64,000 nt of DNA, taken from NCBI RefSeq assembly GCF_001672295.1, contig NZ_JXMS01000015.1, positions 19,134 through 83,133 on the forward strand, written 5' to 3'. The stretch comes from Halodesulfovibrio spirochaetisodalis (GTDB lineage Bacteria > Desulfobacterota > Desulfovibrionia > Desulfovibrionales > Desulfovibrionaceae). The notes beneath the pieces were generated by a model. The model did no database searches and was not told the origin of the DNA. It saw nothing but the letters and a program-made list of their open reading frames with translations. Both the position numbers and the translations under genes were made by a program. Below, piece after piece: positions 33,093 through 42,502 of the stretch (positions are counted from its first letter, which is position 1; each line of letters opens with the position of its first letter).

Positions 33093-34253
33093 TTATCTAC
33101 AAGAGCAATATCCTCCAGAAGCACCTTTTTTACTAAAAACGATCTGCCACAACTGAAGGTCTCTTGCTCTGAATGCTCCGGCACAGGAAAGCAGGTAATA
33201 ACGCCACATTCGATAAAAGCGATCCCCCAGCTCATCTTTGAACTGCGGCCAGGCTGCTTCAAAACGTTCATTCCATGCCATAAGCGTCTTATCATAATCG
33301 GCACCAAAATTATGCAAGTCCTCAAGCACAAAAAGTCCCTCTGCGGCCTGAGTCAACCACTCCAAAGCAGGGACCTGTCCCACTGGGAAAATGTATTTTG
33401 CAATAAACGGGTCGGGGACTGAACTTCGGATTCGCTTGCCGATAGTGTGCAACAGGAACAATCCATCCTCCTTCAGACAACAACTCGCCTGCTTCATATA
33501 CGTCCTGTAATTTTTCCGCCCCACATGTTCACACATCCCCACACTTACTATCCGGTCAAATTTCTCTGTTTCCTTCCTGTAATCTTTCAGGCGAAATTCA
33601 ACAGGCAAGCCTTTGCATAATTCCCTGCCAAGCTTAACCTGTTCAGAAGATACGGTAAGGCCTACACACTCTACACCGTATTTTTCTGCGGCATATCGCA
33701 TAAAGCTTCCCCATCCGCATCCAATATCAAGCACCCGCATTCCCCGCTCCAGCCCTATCTTCTGGCAAATAAGGTCGAGCTTTGCTTCCTGTGCCTGCTC
33801 AAGAGAGTCTGCATCCTTCCAGTATCCGCAGCTATACGCCATATATTTATCAAGCATCGCCTGATAAAAACTGTTTCCAAGATCGTAATGAAATTCACCG
33901 ATCCGCTTAGCTTTCTTTACGGTTTCTAGATTGAGCAACTTAAAACGGGTTGCGTGCCAGAAGAGCTTTACCGGCTTAATTCTGGTATCAACGCCCCCTT
34001 TTAAAAGCCTGTAAAAAAATTCATCAAGCTTCGGTACGTCCCACAATCTATCCATATATGCTTCACCAAGCCCCAGATTGCCTTTAGCCAGCACCCTGTT
34101 TACCACCTCAGCACTATAAAACCTCGGATCCCAGTCATTAAAACCATTAACAGTTACACCGGTACCTTGAAGTAAACTATCTAAAATCTCTTTTTCAGTA
34201 TCACCAACAGGTTCAACATGTTGTGCCACTATCTGAGTCTCATGCATTTCCAT
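33093..34253 (-). CDS. cfa: Cyclopropane-fatty-acyl-phospholipid synthase
   Basis: This 386-aa SAM-dependent enzyme methylenates unsaturated acyl chains of membrane phospholipids. The N-terminal lipid-binding region includes NDWDPRFY and LGEAYMDRLWD. The catalytic part has FHYDLGNSFYQAMLD, YSCGYWKDADSLEQAQ, the SAM motif VLDIGCGWGSF and GLTVSSEQ, all diagnostic of CFA synthase. The length is normal. It modifies membrane properties under stress in stationary cells (family knowledge). It is co-oriented with the downstream phosphoesterase. Confidence 0.95.
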   Translation of the reverse strand: MEMHETQIVAQHVEPVGDTEKEILDSLLQGTGVTVNGFNDWDPRFYSAEVVNRVLAKGNLGLGEAYMDRLWDVPKLDEFFYRLLKGGVDTRIKPVKLFWHATRFKLLNLETVKKAKRIGEFHYDLGNSFYQAMLDKYMAYSCGYWKDADSLEQAQEAKLDLICQKIGLERGMRVLDIGCGWGSFMRYAAEKYGVECVGLTVSSEQVKLGRELCKGLPVEFRLKDYRKETEKFDRIVSVGMCEHVGRKNYRTYMKQASCCLKEDGLFLLHTIGKRIRSSVPDPFIAKYIFPVGQVPALEWLTQAAEGLFVLEDLHNFGADYDKTLMAWNERFEAAWPQFKDELGDRFYRMWRYYLLSCAGAFRARDLQLWQIVFSKKGASGGYCSCR

Positions 34254-34405
34254 ATAACTCTCCTGCTATATCAATACGGCATACTCCTCATCAGCATCAC
34301 ACAAATTAAAACAGTAAAGAGCTGCCGACACACTTCCCGATACTGTTCCTGTCAGTAGTTTTATAGTCAAATATTTTCTCCAACCCGTTCACACCACCGC
34401 TATAA

Positions 34406-34446
34406 CAAAAAAGAGCCTTTCCCGTTCTGAGGAAAAGACTCTTTTG
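34406..34446 (-). terminator. Terminator of the second chemoreceptor gene
   Basis: An imperfect stem pairs AAAGAGCCTTTCC with GGAAAAGACTCTTT around CGTTCTGA. On the minus strand it is followed by a T-run. It lies about 55 bases past the gene stop at 34501. Confidence 0.7.
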
Positions 34447-34500
34447 ATATTATTCAACATACTGTCCGTAAAACGTACAACGTCTGCCGGATAGATAACG

Positions 34501-36594
34501 TTAACTCTGCTTCAATGTATTAATAACTCCGGTAAGTTCATCCGACAAACTGGCAAGTGTTGCCATTGTCCTTGCGGAATCACCTGCTGAAGAAGCCATA
34601 TCCTCAGCAAGGCGGGTAACTTCTTCGACGCTGGCGTTAATTTCTTCACTCGTTGCGGATTGTTCTTCCGAAGCTGTGGCGATAACACGCACCATATCCG
34701 TTGAACTTTCGATCATCGTCGTCATGTTCGTCAACGCATCCCCCGCCTCTCTGGCAAGGCCGGTACAGTTTGAAACCACGTCACTGGTCTGCTTCATCGC
34801 TTCAATATTTTGCGATGTACCATCCTGAATGGCGGAAACAGCTTTTTCAACTTCAGATGTTGCCTGCATGGTTTTTTCAGCAAGTTTTCGAACTTCATCA
34901 GCAACCACTGCAAAACCACGTCCGGCCTCTCCGGCACGGGCAGCTTCAATTGCCGCGTTTAACGCCAGCAGGTTAGTCTGGTCTGCAATATCGGAAATAA
35001 CATCCATGATCTGACCGATTCCGTCGGCTTTCTCACCAAGGGAGCCGAGGCTTTCTGTCATTTCTTCCGAACGGACAGCAACGTCGTTAATTGCAGAAAC
35101 AACTTCCATTACAGCCTGCGCTTCATGCACGACACTATGCCGCATAGCATCAGAATGCTTAGCAGCATCAGAAGCATTTCTGGCAACTTCCATAACGGCG
35201 ACATTCATCTGCTCCATTGCAGTGGCAGTTTCACCACTGCGGGCAGCCTGCCGTTCTGTTCCGTTCCGTGTCTGCTCAACAAGATCAGTCAATTCATGTG
35301 ATACTGAACCAATATTTTCTACGATCACTTCCAACTGCCCTGCAGCCTGATTCAAGCCTTCCCTGCGCGCCACATCAGCCTGCGCCTGTGCTTCTGCAGC
35401 AGCCTGCAACGCATCATTTGCCCGGGCAGTCTGCTCTTCTGCTTCTTTGGTCTGTCTGTCTGCGGTCGTTAATGACTGTACAAGACTGCTCACCATTTCC
35501 TTCAGCGCAGTATGCAAATCAAATAGCTCTCCAGTAGCACCAAGATCCTTTTGCACGGTCGAATAGGTTCCCTTAGTAACATCCTTAGCTGAATCAATCA
35601 CCCGATACAACGGTTTCAACGTTCTCAAGACAACAAGGTAGCCAATGAACCCGATGAGTAACGCAATACCAAGTCCTGCCGCCAAGGTGGCTTTTGTACT
35701 TGCATCAGCTGCGTGGAAAACCTCTTCTTTGTCTTGCAGAACAATCAACTTATGACCTGTATCTTTTACTGTGTGCAGTCGCGCCAACACATCACCATTG
35801 CTGGAATCGCATTCATACACCCCGTCAGTTTTATCAGCAAAAAAATCCAGCACAGCATCGCCGGTAGAACCAGATCGCTTCATGAGCAGTTCATCATTTC
35901 CCGGAGCAGCCAATACAGTACCATTCTTTTCGAGCAGAATAACCCGACCTGTTTCCCCGATTTTGATCTCCGACATCAGGTTAACAAGCATAGCCAGCTG
36001 CACATCAATGGCGACAACCCCAAGCACATCGCCTTTTCTGTTTTTCACAACTGTCATAGCGCTTGCCACAGGCATCCCTGACGTACTCTGATACGCCTGC
36101 GAAACAGATGAGCCAGTGGCGGAAACAACCGCATCTTTATACCACGGACGTTGTCTAGGGTCATAGTTCGGTGGCAGCTTTGTAGGGTCGGACAGAATAA
36201 TACCACCAGTATTGCTTCCAAAAAACACCATGTCATATGCTTCATGGGCGACACGGGAATTTGAAAATTTTTCAGCAATATGCCGTTCCCATTCTGTCAG
36301 CTCGTCCAGCGTATAATTTATTTCAGTATCAATAGTACTGTTAAACGTGAACGGCCCTTCGGCTTCATGAATCTCCTCCATCAACGCTATCTCTTTTGTC
36401 GTTCTGACAACATCTGCGAAAAAACTACTTACAACCCCACCTGCAAGATTCGCATTTGTCTCTGAAGAAGACACAAAAGACTCCACAGCGTTATCGCGCA
36501 CAATAATATTCGACACAGCAAGAACTGAAAGAACCGAAACCATCGACGCAACCATCACCAAAGCAGTTACTTTGGCTTTAATACTTCTAAACAT
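34501..36594 (-). CDS. Methyl-accepting chemotaxis protein with Cache sensor
   Basis: This 697-aa chemoreceptor is paralogous to the one at 186-2276. It has a membrane helix (about 10-30), a dCache periplasmic domain with [12 protein letters not shown], a second helix (about 305-325), HAMP, and a signalling domain with intact tip [19 protein letters not shown]. The C-terminus ends INTLKQS, without a CheR pentapeptide. GGGGGG six bases before the ATG gives a strong start. The sensor domains differ more than the signalling domains, so different ligands are likely. Confidence 0.95.
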   Translation of the reverse strand: MFRSIKAKVTALVMVASMVSVLSVLAVSNIIVRDNAVESFVSSSETNANLAGGVVSSFFADVVRTTKEIALMEEIHEAEGPFTFNSTIDTEINYTLDELTEWERHIAEKFSNSRVAHEAYDMVFFGSNTGGIILSDPTKLPPNYDPRQRPWYKDAVVSATGSSVSQAYQSTSGMPVASAMTVVKNRKGDVLGVVAIDVQLAMLVNLMSEIKIGETGRVILLEKNGTVLAAPGNDELLMKRSGSTGDAVLDFFADKTDGVYECDSSNGDVLARLHTVKDTGHKLIVLQDKEEVFHAADASTKATLAAGLGIALLIGFIGYLVVLRTLKPLYRVIDSAKDVTKGTYSTVQKDLGATGELFDLHTALKEMVSSLVQSLTTADRQTKEAEEQTARANDALQAAAEAQAQADVARREGLNQAAGQLEVIVENIGSVSHELTDLVEQTRNGTERQAARSGETATAMEQMNVAVMEVARNASDAAKHSDAMRHSVVHEAQAVMEVVSAINDVAVRSEEMTESLGSLGEKADGIGQIMDVISDIADQTNLLALNAAIEAARAGEAGRGFAVVADEVRKLAEKTMQATSEVEKAVSAIQDGTSQNIEAMKQTSDVVSNCTGLAREAGDALTNMTTMIESSTDMVRVIATASEEQSATSEEINASVEEVTRLAEDMASSAGDSARTMATLASLSDELTGVINTLKQS

Positions 36595-37036
36595 ATACCC
36601 CCCGGACTTTAGAAAATATTGTCACAACAAGACTTGCTTCAAAACAGGCATACTTCAATTGTAGATAGAACAGAGCATGTAGATAATTTTATGTATACAC
36701 ACACATCCTACACGACACTTGTTTGGTAGTACCCTTCAATATCTATTCGACGACACTGTCAGTTTCTTAAAATTTCCTGAAAATACAAGTCAATACACAC
36801 TGACTTGCAGTATACACCCACATCAATACAAGTCAGAAAATGTAAAAAACTGTCTCATATAAATTTGGCTTACAATCGTTACCTTCTACAACTCCCGATT
36901 TTACAGTGCTATTTTACGTCATCTTTTTTTATTGTCTCAGCTCAAATTCTCTTCTTTACAAACCACGTAACATGTGTGATTTAGCTGTGTGGCGGTACGC
37001 CAAAAAGTTAACCACATAAAACCATCAGATTTTTCA
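36595..37036. other. Intergenic region, no gene seen
   Basis: About 440 AT-rich bases lie between divergent genes. It holds promoters for the chemoreceptor and the amidohydrolase-pyrBC cluster; no clear consensus box or repeat stood out. Confidence 0.4.
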
Positions 37037-38230
37037 ATGCTCAATGCCATCCGCGCCAGTCGCATCCTCACTATGGAAGGCCATAACACTTCCCCCCGAA
37101 CAGATTCGGGGTACTATTCTTTTCCAGATGTCATTGAAGACGGCGTTATCGTCCACAATAGTTCAACTATTGTGGACGTTCTTTCGTTCAAGGCATTTTC
37201 CAAAGCATACTCCATTAAAGCAGAGGATCTGGGTGACGTAACCCTGACTCCCGGCCTCATTAATTGCCACAACCATCTGGAGCTTTCCCACCTGAAGGGC
37301 AAGGCGACGTTTGGCAAAGGATTTGAGAGCTGGATTGAATCAGCATTGCCACTCATGGCAGCACCTGTAGATGCACAAAGCCTCTCTGCTGCAGTTTCAG
37401 AAATGAAAGAGAGCGGAACTGCACACATTGCTGATGTAAATGGACGTGCTCCTGAAGCTGTCTATGATGCTGTGACAACCGCAGACTTAAGCTGCCACAT
37501 TCAATTTGAAGTATTCGGCTATGATTTCCCGAATATTTCTGACGGCACCCTATGTGCTGATGATTTATTTCCATCCTCAGCTGCCGCATTGCCGCTTGAA
37601 GCAAAAAAACGATGGATGACCCTTTCCGGTCACGCTCTTTATTCTACCAGCCCTGATGCGTTGGTAATTGCTAAACAATGGTGCCGCTCTAATGAGCGGT
37701 ATTTTTCTATCCATCTGGCAGAGCACCCCGGCGAAGAAGAGCTGCTCACTACAGGCACAGGACGCTTCAGAGAACAACTCTCCCGCAGAGTCCTGCCAAA
37801 AGACTTTACACCGCCTGCAATGCGGGCAGTACCCTATGCACACCACCTCGGCCTGCTGGATGAAACTACCCTTGCAGTCCACTGTGTACACTGCACGCAA
37901 GATGATATCTCGATTCTCCAGCAGACCGGAACAAGTGTATGCCTCTGCCCCCGCTCAAACGAGCTTATCGGGGTAGGAACTGCACCTATACGCAATTTTT
38001 TAGAAGCTGGCCTGCAACTGACCATCGGTACAGACAGCCTTGCTTCGAACCATGACCTGAATCTTTGGAATGAAGCACGCGTACTGCGTGATAGTTTCGA
38101 TATACCTGCCGGTGCCCTCTTGCGCATGCTTACTGTTGCGGGCGCAAAAGCACTCGGCATTACGAATGAACTGGGAACGTTGTCCAAAGGAAAACGATTC
38201 CACTACGCTATTTTGCCGGAAGACTTTTAG
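37037..38230 (+). CDS. Amidohydrolase, possible aminofutalosine deaminase
   Basis: This 397-aa metal-dependent hydrolase of the cytosine-deaminase/ATZ-TRZ branch has ligands HxH in GLINCHNHLELSHL, His in FSIHLAEHPGEEE, His in LAVHCVHC and Asp in IGTDSLASNHD. The HNHLELSHL form and family position suggest a 6-amino-6-deoxyfutalosine deaminase of menaquinone synthesis (MqnX-like), but other deaminases are possible. The ATG at 37037 (MLNAIRASRIL) begins the usual small beta-domain; no good ribosome-binding site is visible, and a GTG at 36989 is an alternative. It is followed by pyrB and pyrC. A 29-base near-perfect palindrome lies inside its 5' coding part (37150-37178). Confidence 0.8.
   Translation: MLNAIRASRILTMEGHNTSPRTDSGYYSFPDVIEDGVIVHNSSTIVDVLSFKAFSKAYSIKAEDLGDVTLTPGLINCHNHLELSHLKGKATFGKGFESWIESALPLMAAPVDAQSLSAAVSEMKESGTAHIADVNGRAPEAVYDAVTTADLSCHIQFEVFGYDFPNISDGTLCADDLFPSSAAALPLEAKKRWMTLSGHALYSTSPDALVIAKQWCRSNERYFSIHLAEHPGEEELLTTGTGRFREQLSRRVLPKDFTPPAMRAVPYAHHLGLLDETTLAVHCVHCTQDDISILQQTGTSVCLCPRSNELIGVGTAPIRNFLEAGLQLTIGTDSLASNHDLNLWNEARVLRDSFDIPAGALLRMLTVAGAKALGITNELGTLSKGKRFHYAILPEDF
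37150..37178. repeat. Perfect 14-bp palindrome inside the amidohydrolase gene
   Basis: CGTCCACAATAGTT (37150-37163), one central C, then the exact complement (37165-37178), followed by TTCTTTC. It encodes residues IVHNSSTIVDV or thereabouts. Confidence 0.85.
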
Positions 38231-38275
38231 GCTTCCAATCATCATGGGCGTTGCCCGCAAACCAGAGAAAATGAA

Positions 38276-39229
38276 ATGTCACAAGAAAAACACTTCATCT
38301 GGCCGCACAAGGACCTTTTGGACGTTAGTCAGCTGTCACTCGAAGAAGTTTCTCATCTTCTCGACACAGCCGAGCAATTTCACGAAATCAATCAGCGCCC
38401 TGTTAAGAAGGTTCCAACCCTCAAGGGTAAAAGCGTTGTGCTCTTTTTTGCAGAGCCAAGTACGCGGACAAAAACCTCATTCGACGTTGCAGGCAAGCGC
38501 TTGTCTGCAGACACCTTTTCGCTTTCCAGCAGCAGTTCAAGTCTGACCAAAGGCGAAAGCCTTAAAGACACAGCACTGACTCTGGAAGCAATGAATCCTG
38601 ATGTGATTGTACTGCGCCACAAAGCAAACGGTGCATCACAGTTCATTGCAGAACGCCTTGACTGCGCAGTAGTCAACGCAGGTGACGGTTGCCATGCCCA
38701 CCCTACGCAAGCAATTCTGGACAACTTCACCCTACGCAGAGCTTGGAACAACGAGTACGCAGGAAGAACTCTCCTGATTCTCGGCGATGTCCGACACAGC
38801 CGTGTTGCCCGTTCCAATATCAACCTGCTCACCCGTCAGGGTGTTAAGGTTCGCTTATGCGCCCCGCGCACACTGCTACCGCACACTGTGCACAACTGGC
38901 CTGTGGAAATTTACCACGACCTTACCAAAGCAGTAGAAGGCGTTGACGCAGTTATGTGCCTGCGCTTGCAGTTGGAGCGCCAACAGGCAGGCTTACTGCC
39001 TGAGCTCAGCGAGTATGCACGCATGTTCTGCCTCACAGGGAATCATATGGAGATGGCAAAGGAAGGAGCTAAAATTCTTCATCCTGGCCCAATGAACAGA
39101 GGACTTGAAATTGCGTCTGATCTTGCAGACTGCAACGAGAGCCGAGTTCTTAATCAGGTCTCCGCAGGTGTCGCCACCCGCATGGCGATTCTGTACCTCC
39201 ACGCAACCCGTAAAGATAAAGGAGCATAG
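38276..39229 (+). CDS. pyrB: Aspartate carbamoyltransferase catalytic subunit
   Basis: This 317-aa enzyme performs the committed step of pyrimidine synthesis, joining carbamoyl phosphate and aspartate. The carbamoyl-phosphate motif [16 protein letters not shown] is intact, as are [12 protein letters not shown] and the late [13 protein letters not shown]. The length is typical of the catalytic chain; no pyrI-like regulatory gene is nearby. It starts 45 bases after the amidohydrolase and ends 2 bases before pyrC. Confidence 0.96.
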   Translation: MSQEKHFIWPHKDLLDVSQLSLEEVSHLLDTAEQFHEINQRPVKKVPTLKGKSVVLFFAEPSTRTKTSFDVAGKRLSADTFSLSSSSSSLTKGESLKDTALTLEAMNPDVIVLRHKANGASQFIAERLDCAVVNAGDGCHAHPTQAILDNFTLRRAWNNEYAGRTLLILGDVRHSRVARSNINLLTRQGVKVRLCAPRTLLPHTVHNWPVEIYHDLTKAVEGVDAVMCLRLQLERQQAGLLPELSEYARMFCLTGNHMEMAKEGAKILHPGPMNRGLEIASDLADCNESRVLNQVSAGVATRMAILYLHATRKDKGA

Positions 39230-39231
39230 CC

Positions 39232-40497
39232 ATGACAAACTTGTTTATTTCCAATGGCCTGCTTCGTGGAAAATCTGTCGATATTCTTGTTTCCGGCTCA
39301 ACTATTGTTTCCGTGAAACCACACGGGGAAACAACTGCACCGGAAGACACAGAAGTTGTTGACGCTTCAGGGCTCATCGTATTCCCAAGCTTTTACGACT
39401 GCCATGTTCATTTGCGTGAACCGGGCTATGAATACAAAGAAGACATCGAATCCGGCCTGTCCGCAGCAGCACATGGTGGTTTCGGAGGCGTGTTAGCCAT
39501 GGCCAACACTAACCCGACAAACGACGCTGCCTCTGTAACAGAGTCAATGCTGCAAAAAGCACAGCAGACATGGCCTAACGGACCATACCTGTACCCAATC
39601 GGCGCTGCGACAATAGGTCTCAAAGGCAAAGAGCTTGCCCCTATGGGTGAACTTGCTGAGGCAGGTTGCGTTGCTATTTCCAACGACGGCATGCCGGTAG
39701 GCGGTGCTGAAATGTTCCGTCACTGCATGGAATACGCTGCCACTTTCGGACTAACCATCATTGACCATTGTGAAGACCCGACTCTCGCCAAAGACTGCCA
39801 CATGAACGAAGGCACCGTGAGCGAAGCAATAGGCGTCAAAGGTCAGCCGGTTGTTGCCGAATCCATGCAGGTTGCCCGCGATATTCTGCTCGCAGAATAC
39901 CTTAATCTGCCAGTGCATCTTGCACACATCAGCTGCAAACAGTCTGTAGATCTTATCCGCTGGGCAAAATCCAGAGGTGTTAAGGTTACTGCGGAAACAT
40001 GCCCGCATTACCTTATTCTTACAGACGAAATCCTCAAAGGATACTCCACAGCAGCAAAAGTAAATCCCCCATTGCGTAGCGAAGAAGATCGCCTTGCAAT
40101 GAAGGAAGCAGTCAAAGACGGCACCATTGATATCTTTGTGACCGACCATGCACCGCATGCTGACCATGAAAAAGAACACCCTATCGAGGGCGCACCTAAC
40201 GGTATCTCCGGTATGGACAGCGCCGTAGCTCTTACATGGACTCAAGTGCAGGACGGCACCATCACAGAAGATGAATTCATCAAACTGTGGGCTGAAAAAC
40301 CAGCAGAAATATTCAAACTCCCGCTCAACACTTTTGCTGAAGGCGACATTGCGGACTTCTTCCTCTTCGATCCAAACGAAGAATGGAAGCTCACAGAAGA
40401 CGCCATGTATTCCAAAGGCAAAAACACACCGTTTCTGAACTCTACACTCAAAGGCCGCGTAAAAGCTCACTGGCTTGGCGGAACCCGTGTTGTTTAG
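39232..40497 (+). CDS. pyrC: Dihydroorotase
   Basis: This 421-aa class I-type dihydroorotase cyclises carbamoyl aspartate. The zinc site is visible: HxH in YDCHVHLREPGYEYKED, His in IDHCED and AHISC, and Asp in VTDHAPH. Bridging-Lys or alternative residues were not resolved by eye. AAAGGAGC lies just before the ATG, within two bases of pyrB, so the pair is translationally coupled. The transcript ends at the terminator at 40654-40694. Confidence 0.95.
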   Translation: MTNLFISNGLLRGKSVDILVSGSTIVSVKPHGETTAPEDTEVVDASGLIVFPSFYDCHVHLREPGYEYKEDIESGLSAAAHGGFGGVLAMANTNPTNDAASVTESMLQKAQQTWPNGPYLYPIGAATIGLKGKELAPMGELAEAGCVAISNDGMPVGGAEMFRHCMEYAATFGLTIIDHCEDPTLAKDCHMNEGTVSEAIGVKGQPVVAESMQVARDILLAEYLNLPVHLAHISCKQSVDLIRWAKSRGVKVTAETCPHYLILTDEILKGYSTAAKVNPPLRSEEDRLAMKEAVKDGTIDIFVTDHAPHADHEKEHPIEGAPNGISGMDSAVALTWTQVQDGTITEDEFIKLWAEKPAEIFKLPLNTFAEGDIADFFLFDPNEEWKLTEDAMYSKGKNTPFLNSTLKGRVKAHWLGGTRVV

Positions 40498-40530
40498 AAC
40501 GAATGAAGAAGGATAGAAGACGTCAGGGAT

Positions 40531-40608
40531 AGCCTCCGGCGGGTCTCCGACGGGCAAGCGGGCTCTGCCCCTTGCATCCCCGCGAGAGGGACTCCCTCTC
40601 GACTGCGG
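40531..40608 (+). repeat. GC-rich intergenic repeat, copy 3
   Basis: GCCTCCGGCGGGTCTCCGAC begins the element, followed by GGGCAAGCGGGCTCTGCCCC and a GAGAGGG/CCCTCTC hairpin. It is almost the same as copies at 12218 and 60028. Confidence 0.85.
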
Positions 40609-40653
40609 CATTTGCTCTCGCACGTGATGCCATCATTCCTTACTCAATGAATA

Positions 40654-40694
40654 AAAGGAGCTGGAAAACTCAAGCCGAGTACTCCAGCTCCTTT
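40654..40694 (+). terminator. Terminator after pyrC
   Basis: AAAGGAGCTGGA (40654-40665) and TCCAGCTCCTTT (40683-40694) pair, with an inner ACTC/GAGT stem. The downstream TCTTATTTC is moderately T-rich. Confidence 0.8.
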
Positions 40695-40737
40695 CTTATT
40701 TCTATATCTTAATCAAATACCTTTTTCATCGGGGATG

Positions 40738-40925
40738 CCTCCGGCGGATGTCCAACAAGTCTTCAACTGACAAGCGGGCTCTGCCCCTTACATCCCGCGA
40801 AAGGGACACTCTTCTCGACTGCAAAACTTCTTCTTGCTCGGCAACACCATAAATCCTCATTCAACATACGTATAAATAAAAGGAGCTGAAGAACTCACGA
40901 CATGAGAACTTCAACTCCCATTAAC
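40738..40925 (+). repeat. Second repeat-plus-hairpin unit (diverged tandem copy)
   Basis: GCCTCCGGCGG through GCGGGCTCTGCCCC repeats the element at 40531. It is then followed by AAAAGGAGCTGAAGAACTC / GAGAACTTCAACTCC, a copy of the pyrC terminator. The unit is therefore a diverged tandem duplication of 40531-40700, with a 207-bp offset. Confidence 0.7.
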
Positions 40926-40948
40926 TGCATTAGGTTACCTCCCCCTAT

Positions 40949-41015
40949 ACGGGGTCAAGGGGGTATTCCCCCTTGCGGGGATGCAAGGGGCAGAGCCCGC
41001 TTGCCCGCCGGAGGC
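40949..41015 (-). repeat. GC-rich intergenic repeat, inverted copy
   Basis: ACGGGGTCAAGGGGG through GGGGCAGAGCCCGCTTGCCC to GCCGGAGGC is a reverse-orientation copy of the same family, ending 13 bases before the end of the superoxide reductase gene. Confidence 0.85.
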
Positions 41016-41027
41016 ACTACACTCCGG

Positions 41028-41426
41028 CTATAGCGTAAACTCCTTGATCCAAAGATCATGGAGATTACAAAAGCTGGTAGCCACGTACTTGCCTTTTTTC
41101 TTTAAGACAGCTTTTGAAACTGGATCTTCTTTCCAGTTAAACGTCTTTGAATGTACGACTTCACCATCTTCTGCAACTATTGTGTGGCGAACAATGTAAT
41201 GCTCTTCACTCATTGGATGCGGTGTTGTTATCACCACATCCAGATCTTTTGTATCGATAATAGGAACATGCAGCTTCTGCTTTCCTTTCCACATACCGGT
41301 TTGATCTTCTGTATAAACAATCCCCTTATCCATTGTGAAATCCCAAGCATATGCCGGAACAGTCTTAATTACAGAAACACCGGCAAGCATTGCTGCACCG
41401 GCTAAAAATTGTCTACGAGTACTCAT
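41028..41426 (-). CDS. Tat-exported superoxide reductase (neelaredoxin-like)
   Basis: This 132-aa protein has a twin-arginine signal (STRRQFLAGAAMLAG, cleavage near AYA-W) followed by a desulfoferrodoxin iron-domain fold. The four-His one-Cys iron site can be traced: His in KLHVPII, two His in PHPMSEEHYI, and Cys plus His in SFCNLHDLW. It would reduce superoxide to hydrogen peroxide in the periplasm. The N-terminal desulforedoxin domain is absent, as in neelaredoxin. The start at 41426 is supported by GGAAGG; a longer frame to 41453 would disrupt the signal peptide start. Tat export of an SOR is less usual than the cytoplasmic forms. Confidence 0.88.
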   Translation of the reverse strand: MSTRRQFLAGAAMLAGVSVIKTVPAYAWDFTMDKGIVYTEDQTGMWKGKQKLHVPIIDTKDLDVVITTPHPMSEEHYIVRHTIVAEDGEVVHSKTFNWKEDPVSKAVLKKKGKYVATSFCNLHDLWIKEFTL

Positions 41427-41653
41427 ATAAACCTTCCTGTCAGTATGTTGCACCAGCAGTTACTGGTATCCGGTAAAAAAAGCGGACAGTCCTGATTTAA
41501 AATCATGCAACTTGGCAGTAAGTTAAATGATATCTTTCACAGGAATGCACCTCGACTTTTGCCCACACAAACGATAGTGACCACCCACTTGCCACAATTG
41601 AACACCGTACACAGACCATATCTTGAATCCACTCACAGCAAGCAGGAGAATAC

Positions 41654-42400
41654 ATGAAGAAAAACAACAACCAAGGGTATACAGTTCTGACAAGCGAAAA
41701 CGCACAGATTGGTACTCCTTCTCAGCCACAACAACCTGCTCTTTTCAAATACATAGTAAAGTTAGTTTTCTTTCTGGTTCGATTTGCCCTTATTCTGCTG
41801 GGATTATTTATAGCTATAAACCGGCTTGCCAGTTTTGCTGCAACAGGACAGATAGTCTCACTTGCCTTTGCTCTTGCTGGATTAATTTTAGTGGGTATAG
41901 GCGTAGGTAAGAATTTCAGAACAAAGACATATTCTTCCCTGAGAAAAATTATTCACTTTCTCTCAGGCGCACTGGGGCTCCTCTTACAGGCTGGCTTTTT
42001 CAATACCATGCTGGAAGAAGGTGGGTCGTCAAAAGCCCTTTTATGCCTTGCTATAGGATGTGGCCTATTAGTTATATCCTACCTCACTCGCGATCCTCAA
42101 AAAAAACGCAGCAAGGCACCAACCAATGAAATGCAACGTGAGTCAGATGAAAATGAAGATAAAATGATCTTTGATACTGAAACCCTGACAGATCTCCTGC
42201 CTGAAATAATTACAGATATGTTGCATCAGACAAAGAAACAGGCCACATGCACCAGCATTCACTCCATCAGCTACAAGGGTACAGAACCCACAGGGGCAAT
42301 AGCTGTCCTGAATACCGGCGAGGAAATTCAAATCGACATGAGTATTAGTGAGGACGACGGACTAGCCATCGAACTCTCTCAACCACTCGACCAGAATTAA
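41654..42400 (+). CDS. Unknown membrane protein with cytoplasmic C-terminal domain
   Basis: This 248-aa protein is not recognised. A hydrophilic N-terminus (about 1-30) is followed by four hydrophobic segments between about 30 and 150. A basic stretch (DPQKKRSKAP), an acidic linker (ESDENEDK) and a soluble C-terminal domain of about 75 residues (TEPTGAIAVLNTGEEIQIDM) complete it. GCAGGAG precedes the ATG, and a perfect-palindrome terminator follows, so it is a genuine single-gene unit. Confidence 0.8.
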   Translation: MKKNNNQGYTVLTSENAQIGTPSQPQQPALFKYIVKLVFFLVRFALILLGLFIAINRLASFAATGQIVSLAFALAGLILVGIGVGKNFRTKTYSSLRKIIHFLSGALGLLLQAGFFNTMLEEGGSSKALLCLAIGCGLLVISYLTRDPQKKRSKAPTNEMQRESDENEDKMIFDTETLTDLLPEIITDMLHQTKKQATCTSIHSISYKGTEPTGAIAVLNTGEEIQIDMSISEDDGLAIELSQPLDQN

Positions 42401-42422
42401 TTCCAGACCTGAAAAAATAAAA

Positions 42423-42452
42423 AAAGCCGGACAACATATGTTGTCCGGCTTT
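42423..42452. terminator. Perfect 30-bp palindrome terminator
   Basis: AAAGCCGGACAACAT (42423-42437) meets its exact complement (42438-42452), with A-rich left and T-rich right flanks. It serves the unknown membrane gene and the convergent CCA-like gene. Confidence 0.9.
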
Positions 42453-42502
42453 ACTAGTCATTGTCGTCAGCGCAGCATTATGCTGGGCAATCGCACGCAA
42501 TA

